Both the position numbers and the translations under genes were made by a program. Source: CAZBQG01 sp964493945 (lineage in GTDB: Bacteria > Pseudomonadota > Alphaproteobacteria > Rhodospirillales > UBA2165). From it: a stretch of 9,210 nt of DNA. The stretch is taken from positions 1 through 9,210 of the forward strand of contig CAZBQG010000183.1 of the NCBI GenBank assembly GCA_964493945.1, given 5' to 3'. Each line of letters starts with the position of its first letter. Position 1 is the first letter of the stretch. The notes under the pieces are model-generated. The model had not been told where the DNA came from and searched no databases. It worked only from the letters and a program-made list of their open reading frames with translations. Positions 6,118-9,210 of this stretch are shown here, piece by piece.

Positions 6118-8192
6118 GTCAACCAGTGATCAAGCGCAGCCTGGGCCTGATCGACGGCACCCCGCCAATCGCCGGGGGCGGGCTGGCGGATCAGGCGCAT
6201 GGTGGGATACCAGGGGCAAAGCGTGCCTTCCAGGCCCCAGCGCCAATCGGGCGTATGGGGCAGCAAAAGCCAGACCGGACGCCCCAGCGCGCCTGCCAGA
6301 TGGGGAATGGCCGTGTCCGACGTGATCACCAGATCCAGATTACCCATCACCGCCGCCGTATCGATGAAGGCATGATCCCGGTCCAGCTCGTCGCCCAAAT
6401 CCTCGATCCGGGCATGGCCGAGCCGGTCGAGTTGATCGCGGCCCAATTCCGTCTGCAATGAGAAAAAGCGGGTGCCGCTTGCCTCACATAATGGCGCCAG
6501 ACGGGCCAGGGGAATGGAACGGGTCCGGTCGCCCTCATAGGCCGGATTTCCCTGCCAGGCCAGGCCGATTTTAAGCCCCTCTCCCAGCCGCTCTGTCCAG
6601 TGCCGGACCAGGTCGGGCTCGGGCGTCAGATAGGGGATGGGCGCGGGTATTGCCTCGAACAGGGTGCCGCCGAGATGGGGCAGGCTGAGCAGGGGCGCAT
6701 GCAGATCCGCTTTGGGCAGCCTCCCGTCAATGGGCTGGATATCCACCGCGCCCGGCAAGCTTTGCAGCAGGCGCACCAGACGCGGGTGGCAGGCCAGGCT
6801 GACCTTTGCTCCGGCCTCTCCCAGAAGTTGGGCGTAGCGGGCGAACTGAATGGCATCGCCCAGCCCCTGCTCGGAGGCCAGCAGCAAATGCTTCCCCACC
6901 ACTTCACCGCCGGTCCAGACCCGCCCCGGCAGACGGGACAGAACTTCGCTTATCTCCAGGGCCTGGAGGCGGGCTTCGAACGCCGCCCAGCCTTCGGCAA
7001 AGCGCCCGGCAAGCAACAGTGCCTGGGCCAGATTGGATTGCAGCGGCTCGCTTTCCGGGTCCAACTTAATGGCTTGGCCATAGGCCGCTATGGCGTCTTC
7101 CAGGCGGTGTGCATGGAGCAAAGCGAAGGCCCGGTTGGCCGCCAGTTTGGCATTGCCGGGGGCCAGTTCGACGGCCCTGTCCAGGCAGGTCAGCGCAGCT
7201 TCAAAATCACCCTTATCGCGCAACAGATTGCCCAGATTTCCCTGGGCATTGGCATCCTCCGGCGTCTCCATGCAGATTTGGTGCAAGGGAGCTTCAGCCT
7301 CGTCCAGGCGCCCCGCCTCGTGCAGCGCTAATCCAAGGGCGGAGCGTGCTGCCTGAAACTGAGGCCGGATATCCAGTGCCGTCTGATAGCAGATGGCGGC
7401 TTCCGCCCCCTTGCCGGTTTGGCGGTAGACATTGCCCAGATTGAAATGGGCATCGGCATAACCGGGCACCAGGCGGATGGCCCGGAGAAAGGCATGGATG
7501 GCCTCTTCATGGCGCTCCATATCCATCAGCGCATTGCCCAGATTATCCTCCGCCCCGGCATGGGTAGGCTGGATGGCGATGGCTTTTTGGAAGGCTTCCA
7601 CCGCCTCTCCCGGGCGTTCGGCCAGACGCAGCGCGATGCCCAGATTGTTAATGGCCTCGAAATGATTGGGATCGAGCCGGGTAGCCGTTCCATAGGCTTC
7701 GACGGACTCGTCCAAAAGGCCCAGATCGCTCAGCGTATTGGCCAGATTGAACCAGGCATCCATGTTCTCCGGGGCCAGCTCCACCACCCGCCCGAAGGCG
7801 GCCCTTGCATCTTCCATGCGCTCCAGGCGGCGGCATGCCTCGCCCAGATTGTACCAGGCATCGGGCCAGAGGCCGGCTTCCTCGGTGGCGCGGTGAAAAG
7901 CCCAGGCCGCGTTCTTGATGCGCCCCTGGGCGCGGAGCGCGATGCCAAGATTGAACAGCACGGAAGCGTCATTTGGCGCAACAGCCATGGCCCGGGTCAA
8001 AAAATTGATGGCCTCGCTGGGCAATTCCATATCGATCAGAATGACCCCCAGCAAATGGAGCGCTTCCACATCTTCGGGTGCCTCCTTTAACAATTCCCGG
8101 CAGATGCCCGCCGCAGCCGGCGCATCACCGGCTTTGACGCGGGCCATGGCCAGCTCAATGGTGGGAGTTTGTTCGGGCTCTGACTGGGTCAT
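6102..8192 (-). CDS. Tetratricopeptide-repeat protein with C-terminal GT9-like glycosyltransferase domain
   Basis: The gap leaves 697 residues. Residues 11-418 are twelve consecutive 34-residue TPRs with the usual NLG, A and P positions, for example WFNLANTLSDLGLLDESVEA and INNLGIALRLAERPGEAVEA. After about residue 430 comes a GT-B type domain: GKHLLLASEQGLGDAIQFAR, then a later TSDTAIPHLAGALGRPVWLL and WRWGLE. These match the C-terminal half of TPR proteins annotated with a glycosyltransferase family 9-like domain. No signal peptide or membrane segment is seen, so it is probably cytoplasmic. In related fusions the TPR part binds protein partners and the other part is thought to transfer sugar; acceptor and donor are unknown. 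The start is set by an ATGA overlap with the upstream peptidase gene. The domain looks nearly complete at the gap, so few residues are missing. Confidence 0.88.
6939..8162 (-). repeat. Twelve tandem 102-bp units encoding the TPRs
   Basis: The protein repeats are also visible in the DNA. GCCCAGATT or a one-base variant, encoding Asn-Leu-Gly on the reverse strand, recurs every 102 bases: for example at 7434, 7536 and about 7638, with variants near 7740 and 7944. Units are well diverged elsewhere, so the array is old, but the exact 102-base spacing is kept with no indel across all twelve. Confidence 0.8.
8189..8192 (-). other. ATGA stop/start overlap coupling the peptidase and TPR genes
   Basis: The TGA stop of the M23 peptidase gene (8191-8189) overlaps the ATG of the TPR gene (8192-8190). 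Such 4-base overlaps usually mean one transcript and translational re-initiation, which supports co-expression of the two proteins. Confidence 0.8.
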
Positions 8193-9210
8193 CGGATCCG
8201 GATGGGGTCTATCTCCACCCGGTAGGTCTCGGGGCCCGCCGGGCCGCTGCGGCTCAGGACTATCCGGCCCCTATACTGACCCTTGGGTAAGATGCCTTTT
8301 TTGCGTATGAAGGAGCGCGCCACCACCACCGTAAATCGCGCTGGTTTGGGAATATTGATCTGCCGGGACAGCGCCGCCAATTTTTTCCCATTCCCCCCAA
8401 TCAGGGTGAACACCACCTTGTCTCCCGGCTTGGCTCCCCAGATCTCGGCCCAAAGAAAAAGTTTTCGGAGCGGGCCCAGCAACTGTTTGGCCCGGTAACG
8501 TCCGGCCCGCACCTCGCCTGGGTCGATCTTAGCGTCGTGGAACCCGGTGTTGAAAATGATGCTCCGGCGATAGGGAATACCGGCCAGGGTGGCTTTCGTC
8601 CAAAGAGGGTTGGGGCCCGACCCGCAGGCCGCCTTGCGACCGAGACCGACGAAGGGATCCATATTTTTATTCTTGTACCGAACCTGAAAATGAAGATGGG
8701 GAAATTCGGTGGCGCCGGAAAGTCCGACCAGACCCAGATATTGTCCGGCCCGCACCCTCTGGCCATTCCTTACCCGGATGGAGCCCCGGCGCATATGGCA
8801 ATATTGGCTTAACCAGCCGCCACCATGGTCAATCCCCACGCGATTGCCGCATTTCTTTTTTCCCACCCTGTCCCGTTTTTGCAGCCGCACATTGATATCG
8901 ACCATGCCCTCCCTGATTCCCAGGACCACGCCATCGGCGGCAGCCAGAACCGGAACCCCGCGCCACATCTCGCTCAGATCGCGGAGTGTGATATCGACGC
9001 CGCCGTGGCCGTCCTGGGTATTGGTGCCGCAGGCATAGTCCCGTTCGCCCTTGGACGGGTCCAGATCAACATGGCGCAGGACCCAGCAATCCTTGCCAGG
9101 CACACAGGCCATGGGCCAGGTCAATTGGGGTTGGGCGGCCAGTCCAGGGCGCCAGGCGATTGCCCAGAGCATGGCGATGGCCAGCGCTAGGAGGCGCCGG
9201 TCGAACCAGG
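8189..9210 (-). CDS. Secreted M23-family metallopeptidase, 5' end beyond window
   Basis: Numbered from the internal ATG at 9172, the protein has 327 residues. The M23 core shows GHGGVD (zinc His56, Asp60), QYCHM with the catalytic-type His126, and PHLHF with His159 and His161, so all expected active-site residues are present. It probably cuts peptidoglycan peptides in the periplasm. The frame stays open to the right edge and adds an Arg-Arg pair before a hydrophobic run (RRLLALAIAMLWAIAW) ending in GLAAQ. This is a better signal peptide than one starting at 9172, so the true start is likely outside the window. Six cysteines (23, 29, 48, 108, 125, 183) may form periplasmic disulfides. Residues from about 200 to 327 form an extra, probably beta-rich domain I do not recognise. 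It overlaps the TPR/glycosyltransferase gene by ATGA. Confidence 0.9.
   Translation of the reverse strand, partial: WFDRRLLALAIAMLWAIAWRPGLAAQPQLTWPMACVPGKDCWVLRHVDLDPSKGERDYACGTNTQDGHGGVDITLRDLSEMWRGVPVLAAADGVVLGIREGMVDINVRLQKRDRVGKKKCGNRVGIDHGGGWLSQYCHMRRGSIRVRNGQRVRAGQYLGLVGLSGATEFPHLHFQVRYKNKNMDPFVGLGRKAACGSGPNPLWTKATLAGIPYRRSIIFNTGFHDAKIDPGEVRAGRYRAKQLLGPLRKLFLWAEIWGAKPGDKVVFTLIGGNGKKLAALSRQINIPKPARFTVVVARSFIRKKGILPKGQYRGRIVLSRSGPAGPETYRVEIDPIRIR

Noticed and set aside
6102..6129. C-terminal tail of the EamA protein read after the gap to a stop at 6129
   Set aside because: The frame depends on exactly ten Ns, which are a placeholder. The same bases encode the end of the TPR/glycosyltransferase domain.
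7419..8090. Plus-strand open frame of 223 codons with an internal periodic pattern
   Set aside because: The periodicity is the mirror of the TPR units on the other strand, not a separate gene.

Overview
The window looks like chromosomal DNA from a GC-rich alphaproteobacterium. The grounds are high GC at third codon positions in the main genes, a TPR protein fused to a GT9-like glycosyltransferase domain, and a periplasmic M23 peptidase of a cysteine-rich type I associate with that class. A Rhodospirillales-like host is my guess, not something the sequence proves. A 10-base run of N at 6092-6101 is an assembly gap, so linkage across it is not guaranteed.

Left module (1-1120, minus strand). 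An unrecognised 148-residue protein (597-1043) has a clear ribosome binding site, an extended -10 promoter and a perfect 13-bp palindrome upstream. It is followed by an M23-fold peptidase domain (1-423) that runs off the left edge. The peptidase keeps the HxxxD and HxH zinc motifs but has Val where most M23 enzymes have a catalytic His, in a LECT2-like context. The 173 bases between the two genes look coding but are interrupted by a stop and a frame change. They may therefore be parts of one broken gene. The left end is much more AT-rich than the rest.

Bases 1044-1308 hold no gene, only the promoter and palindrome and a small REP-like structure.

ABC operon (1309-5062, minus strand). Two half-size ABC exporters lie 10 bases apart. 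Each has six membrane segments and one ATPase domain. The first-transcribed subunit has Asp in place of the catalytic Glu after Walker B, and the second has an altered signature motif (LSIGQ). Both defects fall in the same composite ATP site, as expected for a heterodimeric exporter with one degenerate and one working site. A 131-bp divergent intergenic region separates the operon from an EamA/DMT transporter (5194 to the gap, plus strand).

Right module (6102-9210, minus strand). A secreted M23 peptidase with intact active-site residues (8189 to the right edge) overlaps by ATGA with a large protein of twelve TPRs plus a GT9-like domain. The two are probably translationally coupled. This protein and the EamA transporter converge on the gap, which is flanked by inverted GC-rich arms.

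No RNA gene, CRISPR array, insertion sequence or prophage structure was seen. The most distinctive parts are the left peptidase module and the peptidase/TPR-glycosyltransferase pair.
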